DNA of 42,429 bases, taken from the NCBI GenBank assembly GCA_019358945.1, contig JAHHIE010000059.1, forward strand, positions 1 to 42,429, written 5' to 3'. The notes below the pieces were generated by a model. The model worked only from the letters and a program-made list of their open reading frames with translations. It ran no database searches and had not been told where the DNA came from. Origin of the DNA: Stenomitos rutilans HA7619-LM2 (GTDB lineage: Bacteria > Cyanobacteriota > Cyanobacteriia > Leptolyngbyales > Leptolyngbyaceae). Of this stretch, positions 8,899 to 17,929 are shown piece after piece (the stretch's first letter is position 1; each line of letters starts with the position of its first letter). Position numbers and translations under genes: made by a program.

Positions 8899-10160
8899 AC
8901 CTCAACCTGAAGCCATACCATTGTGCCCTGTTGCGGCGAACTGCGAATCTCTAGCCGACCGTTGATTAGCCGCGATCGCTCCTGCATCCCTGTGAGTCCA
9001 TAATGACCTTTGGGAAGCGGTTTGTCTGGATTGAAGCCCATACCATCATCAATAATTTCCAGAATTAAATGATGATCGTGCTGACGGAGAGCCACACTAA
9101 CCTGACTAGCATGGGCATGGCGCACGACATTGTTAACAGCTTCTTCAGCAATGCGGTAAAGCTGCTGTTCCAGGGCTGGATTTAAGCCAATCAACGAATC
9201 TGGTAAATCGAGGATCGCGTTCAGGGACGATCGCGCGGCTGCTTGCTCCACCAATTTTCGCAACGCCCCAACTAAACCGAGTGCTTCAACTGAGCTGGCG
9301 CGTAAAGCCTGTAAAGCACGGCGGGAGTCTTGCAGTCCGGCACGAGTTAATTCTTGAGTTTGCTTGAGCAATGCGTGGGCTGCCTGAGGATCTTGATCGA
9401 ATAACACCTCTAATGCTTTTAGCTGCACGCTCAATGCACTCAAGGTATGGGCTAAGGTATCGTGCAATTCCCGCGCTAACCGATTGCGTTCCCGGCTGGT
9501 GGTTAACGCTTCTAATGTGGTTGCGTAGTCAGCCAGTTGAGCATTTTTCTGCATCAATTCCCGCCGCTGCTGGCGCTGCACTTTAGATAGCAGAATGATC
9601 GCCACTCCTGCCAGGGTAAACGTCATGGTGCGGTCAATGACATGACTGCTCATACTGCTAAAAATTGTGCCCTGCGCTGGGTCGAGCCAGTGTGCCAGCA
9701 GGAGAGTGGTTGCGCCCGTGCCCAGGATAAAGCTAACTAATGCCCGGTATCCATACTGCATACAGATGAACAGCAGAGGTAGCAACAGTTGGATATAGAG
9801 CCGTCGCGGATTGACCAATGCTGCATCGGGTGACAATCCAGCTTGCAGGTTCAAGTGAGTGGCGATCGCTTGACTCAGCAGAGGTTCGAGTGTGGCAATG
9901 ACAATTGCGATCGGTAGATAAACTTCGCCTAACTGCCGCTGTGACCAGCGCGACGACAGGTAAATTAACAAAACGGTTGATTGCAACCAGGCTGCGATCG
10001 CTGAGTAATTAGATTGAAGGGTAGACCTGTGTGCTGTCACTACGAGAAACAACCCCAGCAACAGCCATTGCACACCTACAATCAGCCGAAACCCCCATAC
10101 AATTCCAGGTTCAACGGATTCATGAGAGTGAAATAGCCGATTCAGTGGCACAACTCGCAT
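8895..10160 (-). CDS. Membrane sensor histidine kinase (HisKA_3, NarX/DesK type)
   Basis: The N-terminal ~195 residues hold about five or six hydrophobic segments (for example 23-43, 60-70, 80-100, 120-160, 178-192) with little extracytoplasmic sequence, as in DesK-like sensors that read the membrane itself. The dimerisation/phosphoacceptor helix has ERNRLARELHDTLAHTLSAL with His233. The ATPase domain shows EEAVNNVVRHAHAS (N box), DDGMGF and GHYGLTGMQERS. It is the first gene of the operon with the response regulator at 8233-8898. The signal is unknown. Confidence 0.9.
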   Translation of the reverse strand: MRVVPLNRLFHSHESVEPGIVWGFRLIVGVQWLLLGLFLVVTAHRSTLQSNYSAIAAWLQSTVLLIYLSSRWSQRQLGEVYLPIAIVIATLEPLLSQAIATHLNLQAGLSPDAALVNPRRLYIQLLLPLLFICMQYGYRALVSFILGTGATTLLLAHWLDPAQGTIFSSMSSHVIDRTMTFTLAGVAIILLSKVQRQQRRELMQKNAQLADYATTLEALTTSRERNRLARELHDTLAHTLSALSVQLKALEVLFDQDPQAAHALLKQTQELTRAGLQDSRRALQALRASSVEALGLVGALRKLVEQAAARSSLNAILDLPDSLIGLNPALEQQLYRIAEEAVNNVVRHAHASQVSVALRQHDHHLILEIIDDGMGFNPDKPLPKGHYGLTGMQERSRLINGRLEIRSSPQQGTMVWLQVEV

Positions 10161-10377
10161 CGTCGTTACTCTCGCGTCATTCTCACATTGAGTTCAACCT
10201 AACACGCTGCTCTCTATCCAACGAGGGAGCAGATGCTTGATCTACCATGACAAGACTCACAAAAAGTCATGAATCAGTGCCTAATGCCTGATGAGTAACG
10301 ACACTGGGTAAGTTTTAGCCACCTTGATACCTTGAATGAGTTACGAGTTCTTAGCACCTAAATCAAGGAGTTATGCC

Positions 10378-10698
10378 ATGAAATTTCTTTTATCTACGTC
10401 TCTGATTGGTTGTGTGTTCGCTCTCAATGTGGCGGCTGCATCTGCACGAGAAACCTACACACCCCGTAATCCAAATGTCGATGCAAATCCCAATGTGAAT
10501 ATTGGCAATCCGGCTCGCAATCCAAACCCAAATGTCAATCCCAATCCTCGGATCAACCCGACTCGCAACCCAAACCCGAACGTGAACCCCAACCCCAATC
10601 CCAATCCAAATCCCAATGTTAGCAATCCTAACGTCAATCCCGATTTCGATGCCAACCCTAACGTTAATGCAAATCCCAATGTGAATCTTCGACGCTAG
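10378..10698 (+). CDS. Small exported Asn-Pro repeat protein
   Basis: The start at 10378 is chosen because AAGGAG lies just upstream and it opens a clean signal peptide ([18 protein letters not shown]... cut near ASA-RE, about residue 24). The mature part of about 80 residues is almost entirely Asn-Pro units ([12 protein letters not shown]), built from near-repeated AATCCCAA-type DNA. Such low-complexity secreted proteins are probably unfolded or cell-surface associated, but I know no function for this one. An upstream in-frame ATG at 10336 would add 14 residues and spoil the signal peptide. It stands alone between the sensor kinase (divergent) and a lipoprotein gene. Confidence 0.65.
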   Translation: MKFLLSTSLIGCVFALNVAAASARETYTPRNPNVDANPNVNIGNPARNPNPNVNPNPRINPTRNPNPNVNPNPNPNPNPNVSNPNVNPDFDANPNVNANPNVNLRR

Positions 10699-10721
10699 TC
10701 GGCTGAGGCGATCGGCTTACC

Positions 10722-10779
10722 GAATGCGTTAGTTCCAACAGGATGAGTTAGTTTCAACTGGATGCGTTATTCCTAAGTA
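10722..10779. repeat. Three degenerate ~19-20-bp tandem repeats
   Basis: The units GAATGCGTTAGTTCCAACAG, GATGAGTTAGTTTCAACTG and GATGCGTTATTCCTAAGTA follow one another directly between the repeat-protein gene and the lipoprotein gene. Function is unknown; possibilities are a regulator-binding array or slippage. Confidence 0.4.
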
Positions 10780-10836
10780 ACGCTAATTCCATTGGGCTAA
10801 CTCATTCGCCATGCAGTTATCAATTGGTTAAAACTA

Positions 10837-11340
10837 ATGATGAAGCCCCTTCTTTTCTTCCTATCTGCGATCGCTTTAGGGTTACTAAGTTGTACGAACG
10901 CAGCGAAATTTCCTCCCGTTATTGCTCAGACTTCGGCATCTTCAGAGAACCCATCTATTGCCCAAACTGCGGCATCCTCTGGCTTACCCGTGCCGACGAA
11001 TCCATTCTTGGCAGATTCACCCTGGGCAGTTCCTACAGGTGAGCGGGTGGTGTGGGGGGCAACGTCTACCCATATGTTCAAAGCGTTCGTTAAAGGTGAT
11101 CAATTTAAAGTTGTTGCTGACTATCAGATTGACCGAGAAATTTTAGAAGTGAATTGGAGTTTGGCTGTTTTGAAGGGCAACAAAGTGATTGTGCCCGATC
11201 GCAATCAGCGACGGTTCCTGCGCTTTGCCGATTCTGATTCGAAGAACCCCCGATCGCCAATCAAGATAGAAGCTGTCTGGCAGATTCCGCCGCAGATTAA
11301 AGGGAAGTCAGTGCATTTCAACATTTGTCAGAATAAGTAA
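10837..11340 (+). CDS. Hypothetical lipoprotein
   Basis: The signal sequence ends in a lipobox, LGLLSC, with Cys19 as the lipid-attachment residue, so the protein is probably membrane anchored outside the cytoplasm. After a Ser/Ala-rich linker (about 20-60) there is a compact domain with AVPTGERVVWGATSTHMFKAF and REILEVNWSLAVLKGNKVIVPDR. I do not recognise the domain. The start is one of two adjacent ATGs (10837 or 10840). It lies 9 bp before a TetR-type regulator on the same strand and is probably in its operon. Confidence 0.7.
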   Translation: MMKPLLFFLSAIALGLLSCTNAAKFPPVIAQTSASSENPSIAQTAASSGLPVPTNPFLADSPWAVPTGERVVWGATSTHMFKAFVKGDQFKVVADYQIDREILEVNWSLAVLKGNKVIVPDRNQRRFLRFADSDSKNPRSPIKIEAVWQIPPQIKGKSVHFNICQNK

Positions 11341-11349
11341 GTCGTCATC

Positions 11350-11973
11350 TTGGCAAAACCCCTCATTTTAACTTTGGAAGCTGAACAAACGTCTCAAGCT
11401 ACGCGCGAACTGATTTTGGCAACGGCAGAGAGCCACTTGCGGCGCTACGGCTATGCCCGCACGACCGTGAGTGAGATCGCTCGTGCTTGTGGTATGTCTC
11501 ATGCCAATGTCTACCGATTCTTCAAAGACAAGGCGGCAGTGATTGATGCCGTGACCGAGCAATGGCTCAGTGGAGTTGAGCAGGCGCTACAAACGATCGC
11601 TCAACAACCCACGACTGCCACAGACCGACTCACAGCCTACGTATTGGAGCTACATCGAATTAAACGGGCAAAATTGCTAGACGATCGGGAACTGTTTGAA
11701 GCATTCAGCGCCATTCTGCTTAAAGATCGCATCGTGGTTGAACATCATCTTCAGAGGCTTCACAGTATTCTCAAACAAATTCTAGCGGATGGCGTTCAAT
11801 TGCAGGAGTTTCAGATTGCTGACCTCGATCGTGCGGCAGGGGCGATTCAGGATGCCACACTCAAGTTTCATCACCCGCTGATGATTGCCGAAGCGATCAA
11901 CCAAGCAACTGAGGAGCAGGCAAGCACAGTGATTCAGCTCCTCCTTGTAGCGCTTAAGTCTGGCTGCATCTAA
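11350..11973 (+). CDS. TetR/AcrR-family transcriptional regulator
   Basis: The N-terminal HTH is plain: RELILATAESHLRRYGYARTTVSEIARACGMSHANVYRFF at about residues 19-58, followed by FKDKAAVIDAV. The C-terminal ligand-binding half is helical and typical at 207 residues in total. The start codon is TTG at 11350, 9 bp after the lipoprotein stop. The target is likely its own operon or the epimerase gene 115 bp downstream; the ligand is unknown. Confidence 0.88.
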   Translation: MAKPLILTLEAEQTSQATRELILATAESHLRRYGYARTTVSEIARACGMSHANVYRFFKDKAAVIDAVTEQWLSGVEQALQTIAQQPTTATDRLTAYVLELHRIKRAKLLDDRELFEAFSAILLKDRIVVEHHLQRLHSILKQILADGVQLQEFQIADLDRAAGAIQDATLKFHHPLMIAEAINQATEEQASTVIQLLLVALKSGCI

Positions 11974-12087
11974 TCCTTTTATGACAATTTTCATAGATTG
12001 TCACTTGTCACATTAGAGTAGGTACGCTATGGTTTAGGCAAGTAGTTACAGATTACAGTTTTTGTAATTCGTTTGAGGGAGGGCAAC

Positions 12088-13080
12088 ATGAAGGCATTTG
12101 TCACAGGTGGGTCAGGGTTTGTGGGGCAGCACATGATTTCCCTATTGCAGGAGCAGGGGTACGAGGTGAGGGCACTTGCCCGTTCAGAGCGAGCCGCTGA
12201 ACGAGTGGCAGGATTAGGAGCAACGGTTGTACGAGGAGATTTACTGGATGAGGTGCCTATGGCTGAAGGAATGCAGGGCTGTGAAACCGTGTTCCATGTT
12301 GCAGGCTTTCTCAGCGGTTGGGGAACCTATGAGGCGTTTTACGAGGCGAATGTACTGGGCACTGAGCGGACGATCGCGGTGGCAAAAACGGCAGGAGTGA
12401 GGCGGTTTGTTCAAATTGGGGCATCGGCAGTGGTAATGCATCCTGGGTCGGTGCTGAACGCGGATGAGGCATTGCCACTGCAAACCGCATCCCCTTTGCC
12501 CTACATTGCAACCAAAGCGATCGCAGAACAACGCGTGATTGCTGCCAACGCTCCGGGCTTTGTCACATCCGTGGTGCGTCCTGCCTGGATCTGGGGCAAG
12601 GGCGACCATGCGGTTCCACAACTGGTAGCGGCAGTGAAGCAAAAACAGTTTGTCTGGATTGATGGCGGCAACTATCCCTATGTCACTACGCATGTTCGTA
12701 ATGTCTGTCATGGAGCGATTCTGGCAGCAGAACGCAGTTCCGGGGGAAAAGCTTATTTTCTAGGAGACGATGAGCAGGTGCAGTTTCGAGAATGGGTGAC
12801 TCAACTTTTGGCGATCGCAGGAGTGGCTCCCGGAAACTTGAGTGTGCCTTATGGCTTCGCTTGGAACGCGGCGGGACTGCTGGAAACCATTTGGAAGCTA
12901 ACTCATCGGGCTGGAGTGCCACCGCTGACCCGGACAATGGTGCGCTTGATTGGTCAAGGATTCACGTTTAGCGATCAGAAAGCCCGTGAGGAGTTGAGAT
13001 ATACGGCGATCATTAGTCGTGAACAGGGTCTAGCCGAGTTGAAAGGGGTGCGATCAAGACAGTTCAGCTTTAATTCGTGA
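12088..13080 (+). CDS. NAD-dependent epimerase/dehydratase (extended SDR)
   Basis: The start at 12088 follows a strong GAGGGAGGG ribosome site; the in-frame TTG at 12073 is unlikely. The Rossmann fold opens with VTGGSGFVGQHM (GxxGxxG), and the catalytic pair is in PYIATKAIAEQRV (Tyr-x3-Lys). HVRNVCHGAILAAE and YFLGDDEQVQFREW match 3-beta-HSD or dihydroflavonol-reductase-like enzymes. The C-terminus is about 330 residues along, the normal length. The substrate cannot be read from the sequence. It lies downstream of a TetR gene that may control it. Confidence 0.88.
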   Translation: MKAFVTGGSGFVGQHMISLLQEQGYEVRALARSERAAERVAGLGATVVRGDLLDEVPMAEGMQGCETVFHVAGFLSGWGTYEAFYEANVLGTERTIAVAKTAGVRRFVQIGASAVVMHPGSVLNADEALPLQTASPLPYIATKAIAEQRVIAANAPGFVTSVVRPAWIWGKGDHAVPQLVAAVKQKQFVWIDGGNYPYVTTHVRNVCHGAILAAERSSGGKAYFLGDDEQVQFREWVTQLLAIAGVAPGNLSVPYGFAWNAAGLLETIWKLTHRAGVPPLTRTMVRLIGQGFTFSDQKAREELRYTAIISREQGLAELKGVRSRQFSFNS

Positions 13081-13100
13081 AGGGGCGATCGCCCAAACTC

Positions 13101-13165
13101 GCTGAAGCAAATAGGTGGAACTTAGCTGTAGATTCATCCTTGAGGCAACACACAGCAGGGTTGCT
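13101..13165. repeat. Dispersed repeat, copy 1
   Basis: The segment 13101-13143 (GCTGAAGCAAATAGGTGGAA...) matches 36664-36706 at 37 of 43 positions. The similarity continues loosely through the ACACAGCAGGGTTGCT part, which also contains a small hairpin. It lies between the convergent epimerase and GST genes. Confidence 0.5.
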
Positions 13166-13171
13166 GTGCTT

Positions 13172-13768
13172 CTATAGGCTTAGCAGTTCCACGTAGCCCG
13201 GTAGCTGTTTTATACGAGCGAGCCAAGCTGTCACGTTTGCATAATTGTCTAAAGCGATTTTCCCGTCAGCAGCTAGGGCAATGTAAGGGAAGCAAGCGAT
13301 ATCTGCGATCGTTGGGCAATTCAATTCCAACCATTGTCGCCGTGCTAGATGTTGGTTAATAGCTGTCAGGATTGTATGAGATCGTTGTGTTGCCGTCTCA
13401 ATATCTAATTGCCGACCAACCAGATGATAAGCTCGTGCTGCTGCAAGTCCTTGTTGAATATCGTGAGCTGCTGTAAAGAGCCATTGCATTACCAAACTCA
13501 TGGGTTCTGCTTCACTTGGCAACCAGCTATTTCCACCATAGCAACGTGCTAGATACACTAGAATCGCCTGCGACTCCCGGATCATAGTATTTTCATCAAC
13601 TAACACTGGAACTTGACCAAATAAATTCAGTCTCAAGAACTCTAACGATTTATGCTCGCTACTTTTGAGGTCTAGGGATATAATCTTATGCTCTAGGTTC
13701 AGCAACGAAAGCATCAGACGGGCTTTATAACAATTTCCAGATAATGCAAAGTCATACAGCTTTAGCAT
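13172..13768 (-). CDS. Glutathione S-transferase family protein
   Basis: A thioredoxin-like N-terminal domain shows YDFALSGNCYKARLMLSLL (Ser/Cys active-site region), GQVPVLVDENTMIRESQAILVYLA (cis-Pro and the Glu-Ser glutathione contact) and then an all-helical C-terminal domain (IADIACFPYIALA). At 198 residues it is the usual length. It probably conjugates or reduces electrophilic substrates with glutathione. It has no operon partner on its strand. Confidence 0.9.
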   Translation of the reverse strand: MLKLYDFALSGNCYKARLMLSLLNLEHKIISLDLKSSEHKSLEFLRLNLFGQVPVLVDENTMIRESQAILVYLARCYGGNSWLPSEAEPMSLVMQWLFTAAHDIQQGLAAARAYHLVGRQLDIETATQRSHTILTAINQHLARRQWLELNCPTIADIACFPYIALAADGKIALDNYANVTAWLARIKQLPGYVELLSL

Positions 13769-14071
13769 TCAACTAATTTCCCTCACTCTATTGATGCAAC
13801 TGCCCTCATTAAATCATTCTGCAATTCTGTTGTCATACTGGATAGTGCGAGATAACGTTACCAGCCAAGCAGTCTGACAACGCCATGCACCGACCGCTGA
13901 GATCTGGTCAGTTATGATGCAGAGGTTATCTGTAGCGGGTGGTAGGCAACGCTACTATTGCAGACTAGTGGGTGCAGTGATTACCAACTCCGTGTGATGC
14001 GCGATCGCTCGATACCTAGAGAGTGCTTGGTGAGCCAACCTCATGGAAAAGTCGAGGAAATACTTGACAAA
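13769..14071. other. Divergent intergenic region between GST and TetR genes
   Basis: No gene is seen. It carries the GST promoter on the minus strand. On the plus strand a -35-like TTGACA lies at 14064-14069 and is followed immediately by the operator-like inverted repeat at 14072-14106. A weak hairpin (GTAGCG/CGCTAC) also lies within. Confidence 0.4.
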
Positions 14072-14106
14072 GCTAATACTATTCGCTTTTAGTAAATAGT
14101 GTTAGC
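14072..14106. promoter_or_regulatory. Candidate TetR operator
   Basis: An inverted repeat with 12-bp arms, GCTAATACTATT at 14072-14083 and AATAGTGTTAGC at 14095-14106 (one mismatch), has an 11-bp spacer. It begins 3 bp after a TTGACA box and ends 15 bp before the GTG start of the TetR gene, so it covers the core promoter. This is the normal place for autorepression. Confidence 0.65.
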
Positions 14107-14121
14107 TAACCTGAGTTTGCC

Positions 14122-14718
14122 GTGGGTCGTCCAATCAAAGAAAAATCTCTAACTCAACGCGACATCATTGCCGCCGCGATCGCCTGTGTGGAGACCGATG
14201 GAGAGGCGGCTTTGGGCGTGAACCGGGTGGCGCGAGAGTTGGGAATCACACCCCCATCGATTTACAAACATGTCGAGAGCGGGGCAGTCTTACGGCGACT
14301 CGTGGCGCTGGAACTTTGGCGGCGATTCTTAGCATTGTGCTGTCAGTCAATTGAGGGCATAAGCGATGCTGCTGCCCTGCTGAAAACGGTGGCGCATACG
14401 GCTCGGAATTTTGCTCGATCGCAACCTGCACTCTACAACGTCATGACGGCAATGCCTCTACACCCGACCGATCCAGAGTGTGTGCCCATTGTTCAAAGCA
14501 TCCTGACCTTTTATCGGCGAGTCCTCCAGCCTTACAGTTTCACCCAGCAAGAAACCATTCATGCAATGCGAATGTTAAACGCCGCTTTCTATGGATTTGT
14601 AGCGACCGAGCAAGCCGGGTTGCTCACCCTAGAGCCATCAACGGAGGAAAGCTACGACGTGATGATCAATGCCTTGATCAAGGCCATCCAATACATCCGA
14701 CAAGAGCGAGGTGAATAA
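14122..14718 (+). CDS. TetR-family regulator with WHG-type C-terminal domain
   Basis: The HTH is at about residues 12-58: TQRDIIAAAIACVETDG then LGVNRVARELGITPPSIYKHV. The C-terminal region (TARNFARSQPALYNVMTAMP, AMRMLNAAFYGFVATEQAG) matches the WHG/TetR_C domain. Start is GTG at 14122, 15 bp after a 35-bp inverted repeat that probably serves as its operator. The stop overlaps the next ATG by one base (TAATG), so it is coupled to an alpha/beta hydrolase that it most likely regulates. Confidence 0.88.
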   Translation: MGRPIKEKSLTQRDIIAAAIACVETDGEAALGVNRVARELGITPPSIYKHVESGAVLRRLVALELWRRFLALCCQSIEGISDAAALLKTVAHTARNFARSQPALYNVMTAMPLHPTDPECVPIVQSILTFYRRVLQPYSFTQQETIHAMRMLNAAFYGFVATEQAGLLTLEPSTEESYDVMINALIKAIQYIRQERGE

Positions 14719-15563
14719 TGACGATTGAAATGCCGATGGATCAGTATATTCAAGTGGATGGAGTTAAGACCCGTTACTGGGCATTGGGTGAGCAGGGTGC
14801 GCCCGTGTTATTGATTCATGGTCAAGCAGGGGCGATCGACTACTGGTACAAAAATGTCTTTACCCTGGCACAGCACCATCAGGTTTACGCGCTTGATTGG
14901 GTCGGCTCTGGCAAATCTGACAAGCCTCAAACAACGTACACGATTCAGGATCTGAGTCAATTCATTGTTCACTTTATGGATGCAGTCGGCTTATCCCGTG
15001 CGTCTCTCATTGCGGGTTCTATCGGTGGTGCAATTGCCCTGAAGATAGCGTTGGCAGTGCCTGAGCGGGTGGATAAGCTAGTTTTGATTGGCGTGGGCGG
15101 TTTGGGCAAGGAAGTTGCATTTCCAGCACGACTGACCTCACTGCCGATCATGGGAGAACTGCTGAATCATCCCAGCCCTGGTGCCGCGAGATTTATGATG
15201 CAGCAATGTGTTTATGATCCAGACCCTTACTTAAATAACAGCGAATTTATGGATCTGGTACTGCGGAATATATCATCTGAGATTTTGCAATTTCAGACTC
15301 GCACCTTTCGGACGATGGGAAACGTCTTCGGGATTAAGTCAGAGTTTTTACGAACTGTGCGCGATCGCCTAGCTGAGATTCAATCACCCACGCTGATTGT
15401 ATGGGGCAAACAGGATCGAGCCTTTCCCGTCAGTCATGCTGAAGTGGCAGCGAAGGGCATTCCGAATGCTAAATTGCAGGTGTTCGATCGGTGTGGACAC
15501 TTGCCCTATTTAGAGTATGCCGATGAATTTAATCGCTCAGTGCTCCAGTTTCTAGCGAGTTAG
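14718..15563 (+). CDS. Alpha/beta hydrolase
   Basis: The fold is clear: oxyanion-hole loop LLIHGQAGAID at about 31-41, DWVGSGKSDKP, nucleophile Ser101 in AGSIGG, acid in VWGKQDRAFP and catalytic His in RCGHLPYLEY. The nucleophile elbow has Ala in place of the first Gly of GxSxG, a tolerated variation. At 281 residues it resembles HPD/esterase/haloperoxidase-like enzymes; the substrate is unknown. It is translationally coupled to the TetR gene before it. Confidence 0.88.
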   Translation: MTIEMPMDQYIQVDGVKTRYWALGEQGAPVLLIHGQAGAIDYWYKNVFTLAQHHQVYALDWVGSGKSDKPQTTYTIQDLSQFIVHFMDAVGLSRASLIAGSIGGAIALKIALAVPERVDKLVLIGVGGLGKEVAFPARLTSLPIMGELLNHPSPGAARFMMQQCVYDPDPYLNNSEFMDLVLRNISSEILQFQTRTFRTMGNVFGIKSEFLRTVRDRLAEIQSPTLIVWGKQDRAFPVSHAEVAAKGIPNAKLQVFDRCGHLPYLEYADEFNRSVLQFLAS

Positions 15564-15591
15564 CGTGGCACAACCTCACAAGTCGCTGAAC

Positions 15592-15632
15592 GTAGATTCA
15601 TCATCTTCAGCAGAGGAGGACGATGAATCTAC
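15592..15632. terminator. Perfect 11-bp hairpin between convergent genes
   Basis: GTAGATTCATC at 15592-15602 pairs exactly with GATGAATCTAC at 15622-15632 across a 19-nt loop. It sits between the hydrolase gene (plus) and the YdhR-like gene (minus), so it could act as a two-way transcription barrier, but there is no T-tract. The GCTGAA...GTAGATTCATC wording also recalls the dispersed repeat at 13101 and 36664. Confidence 0.45.
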
Positions 15633-15678
15633 CGAGTGTTGGCAACTCACCAGCCCCAAAAGTTGGGAGTCGCAAAAG

Positions 15679-15987
15679 TTAGTTATAGTGCGGCGAGTTC
15701 AAGAAACGACTGGCTTCTTCAGTGACGTTGCCATCGAAAATTCGAGTTGTGAAAGCTGCCCCAATTTTCTTTGCCTCTGTGGGAAAGTAGTCGTAGGCAA
15801 ACGCTTGAGCGTTTTCAAGCGAATCGAATTCATAAAAGCCACCGACCGAGTTGTTTTGCACACCGCTCAACCAGGTTTTGTTCTGAAGACCTTTTTGGGC
15901 TTTCAAAACCGGGTTGAGTTCACGCCACGGAGCTCGATCAAACGGTACAGAAAATTGCACTTCAGTGTAGACAAAAAACTTGCTCAT
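15679..15987 (-). CDS. YdhR-family putative monooxygenase
   Basis: The start at 15987 (MSKFFVYTEVQFSVP) is preferred; an ATG 5 codons upstream is possible. About 102 residues match the small ferredoxin-like YdhR family of putative monooxygenases: PFDRAPWRELNPVLKAQKGLQNKTWLSG, then VGGFYEFDSLENAQAFAYDYFP. The gene is divergent from an HxlR regulator 129 bp away, a common regulator-target arrangement. The substrate is unknown. Confidence 0.8.
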   Translation of the reverse strand: MSKFFVYTEVQFSVPFDRAPWRELNPVLKAQKGLQNKTWLSGVQNNSVGGFYEFDSLENAQAFAYDYFPTEAKKIGAAFTTRIFDGNVTEEASRFLNSPHYN

Positions 15988-16116
15988 TCCTTTACTCCAC
16001 AATGTAGTTCCTTGCTCGAAGTGAAGCCCGGACTCACAATCTCACTGTAGGCGTCTGCTATCATTGCGTCAATAATGTACTTTTTCGGTAGATACTCTCG
16101 AAAAGGAAAGTATGGA

Positions 16117-16482
16117 ATGACCTCAAAAGAACGCTATACGCTATGCCCGGTGGATGCTGCGATCGCTCTGATGTCGGGAAAGTGGAAACCGCGCATTCTT
16201 TGGAAACTGCACCTCTACACGGTTTTACGCTACAGCGAATTCCAACGGGAGATGCCCAGCATCACTCACAAAATGCTCGCCCAACAGTTACGGGAGTTGG
16301 AACGGGATGGTTTAATCACTCGAACGATGTATGCAGTTATGCCGCCGAAAGTTGAATATCGACTCTCGGAGTTTGGCCAGACGCTGGCTCCAGTGATTGA
16401 TATCTTAGTCACCTGGAGTCGAGATCATGAAACCGAAGTACGGGCGATTTTGGAGCGAAAGGAGTTGGCTGAGCATGTATAA
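16117..16482 (+). CDS. HxlR-family (DUF24) transcriptional regulator
   Basis: This is a winged-helix regulator with the family signature: YTLCPVDAAIALMSGKWKPRILWKL, then YSEFQREMPSITHKMLAQQLRELERDGLI and the wing VMPPKVEYRLSEFG. The start at 16117 is chosen because AAAGGA lies upstream and it matches family length. The Cys in the N-terminal CPVD motif is the residue used for redox or electrophile sensing in relatives such as YodB. It is divergent from the YdhR-like monooxygenase gene and probably controls it. A loose inverted repeat (TACTTTTTCG ... CGAAAAGGAAAGTA) lies just upstream. Confidence 0.9.
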   Translation: MTSKERYTLCPVDAAIALMSGKWKPRILWKLHLYTVLRYSEFQREMPSITHKMLAQQLRELERDGLITRTMYAVMPPKVEYRLSEFGQTLAPVIDILVTWSRDHETEVRAILERKELAEHV

Positions 16483-16515
16483 GTTAGACCACTCAACAAT
16501 TTTGAGAGAGCATTC

Positions 16516-17929
16516 CTAGAACGCAAAGCAATCACAGCCAATACCGCCCCAAAAGTTTGATAAGGAGCCAGCCGTGCTGAGCGTTGAGGATGCCGTTCGA
16601 CAAGTAGCTCTGTGAAAGTGATTGCACAAGGCAGTGCATAGGTGAATTGCTTTTGCCGCGGCAGGAACCGCTGGAGCAGAGTAGTAACCACCATAGGTTG
16701 CAACAGGCGACCACTCCGGCAACACAGGAGTAGAAGGTGGGTCAAGGTCTTTGAACTCTTTGGCGGCATAAACAACCCTGCCACCCACGATCGTCATCAC
16801 CGACTCCAACCCTTTAATTCGCTCGGCTGGAATTGAGAAGAAATCTTCGGAGAGGACGGCTAAGTCTGCAAGTTGACCGGGAGCAATCGCCCCTTTCTTG
16901 CCTTCCTCGGACGAGAACCAACTGCTGCCCACCGTGTAGAGGCGTAGTGCTGCCATGCGATCGAGCCGATTAGCTGCGGGATATAGCGCAGTACCCCCCA
17001 CCGTTTTACCGCTCACCATCCAGTAGAGAGAGACAAAGGGATTGTAGGATGCGACACGGGTTGCATCGCTTCCAGCTCCAACGGGAACATCCAGCTCTAG
17101 CATCCGAGCGATTGGAGGAGTACGTTCAGCGGCTTGCTTACCATAGCGATCAATGAAGTAATCACCCTGAAATGCCATCCGATGTTGCACAGCAATGCCG
17201 CCGCCTAACGCTTTGACTCGTTCAATGTTGCGATCGCTAATCGTTTCAGCGTGATCAAAGAACCAGTGAAAACCATTAAACGGAATCTCTCGATTCACAT
17301 CCTCGAATACATTGAGAAAGCGATCGATCGACTCGTCATAAGTAGCATGTAATCGGAATGCCCAACGATTTGCTGCCAGCAGTGATACGACGCTCTTCAG
17401 TTCTGCCTCTAGCGAATCTGCCAAGTTGGGACGGGGTTCCAGAAAGTCCTCAAAGTCAGCGGCAGAAAAGACCAGCATTTCCCCTGCCCCATTCATTCGG
17501 TACAGGTCGTCGCCGTTGCCCGGTTTAGTCATCGTGATCCACTCGGCGAAGTCTTCTCGTTCCTGTTTCGGTCGCTGAGTAAACAAATTGTAGGCAACGC
17601 GAACCGTTAACTTAACCCTGTTTGTGTAGGTCATCAATCACCTGATAGTCGTCGGGATAGTTCTGAAAACCGCCGCCAGCATCGATCGCGCTGGTAATGC
17701 CCAAGCGATTCATTTCCCGCATAAAGTGGCGAGTGGAATTAACCTGATACTCGTAGGGCAGTTTGGGTCCTTTTGCCAAGGTTGCATAGAGAATCATGGC
17801 ATTCGGACGGGCAATTAGCATTCCGGTGGGATTGCCGTTGCTGTCATGCTGAATTTCTCCGGCAATGGGTTGAGGTGTGTCTTTGGTGTAACCTACCGCT
17901 TTGAGAGCCGCGCGGTTGAGTGATCCAAC
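16516..17929 (-). pseudogene. Amidohydrolase (YtcJ/Amidohydro_3 type), 5'-truncated and frameshifted
   Basis: Reading on the minus strand, family sequence begins at about 17920 with LNRAALKAVGYTKDTPQP and continues to VIDDLHKQG, where TAA at 17612-17614 stops the frame. The downstream frame resumes the same protein (KLTVRVAYNLFTQRPKQE) with one extra T at about 17612-17615 as the cause. It then runs to 16516 through HWFFDHAETISDRNI, QHRMAFQGDYF, GAGSDATRVASYNPF and a Cys-rich end GIGCDCFAF. The first ~150-200 residues, including the first metal-binding motif, are missing and are replaced by part of a binding-protein gene. Because of the two lesions it is not expected to be active. Confidence 0.85.

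Noticed and set aside
10455-10679. Minus-strand Gly/Leu repeat frame opposite the Asn-Pro protein
   Set aside because: It is the antisense reading of the NPN repeat DNA. The plus-strand frame has a signal peptide and a ribosome site, and this one does not.
12241-12711. 156-codon minus-strand frame inside the epimerase gene
   Set aside because: Rich in Cys, His and Arg without motifs; a shadow of a well-supported extended SDR gene.
15565-16050. Long plus-strand frame opposite the YdhR-like gene
   Set aside because: It has no family resemblance, while the minus strand encodes a recognisable YdhR-type protein divergent from its regulator.
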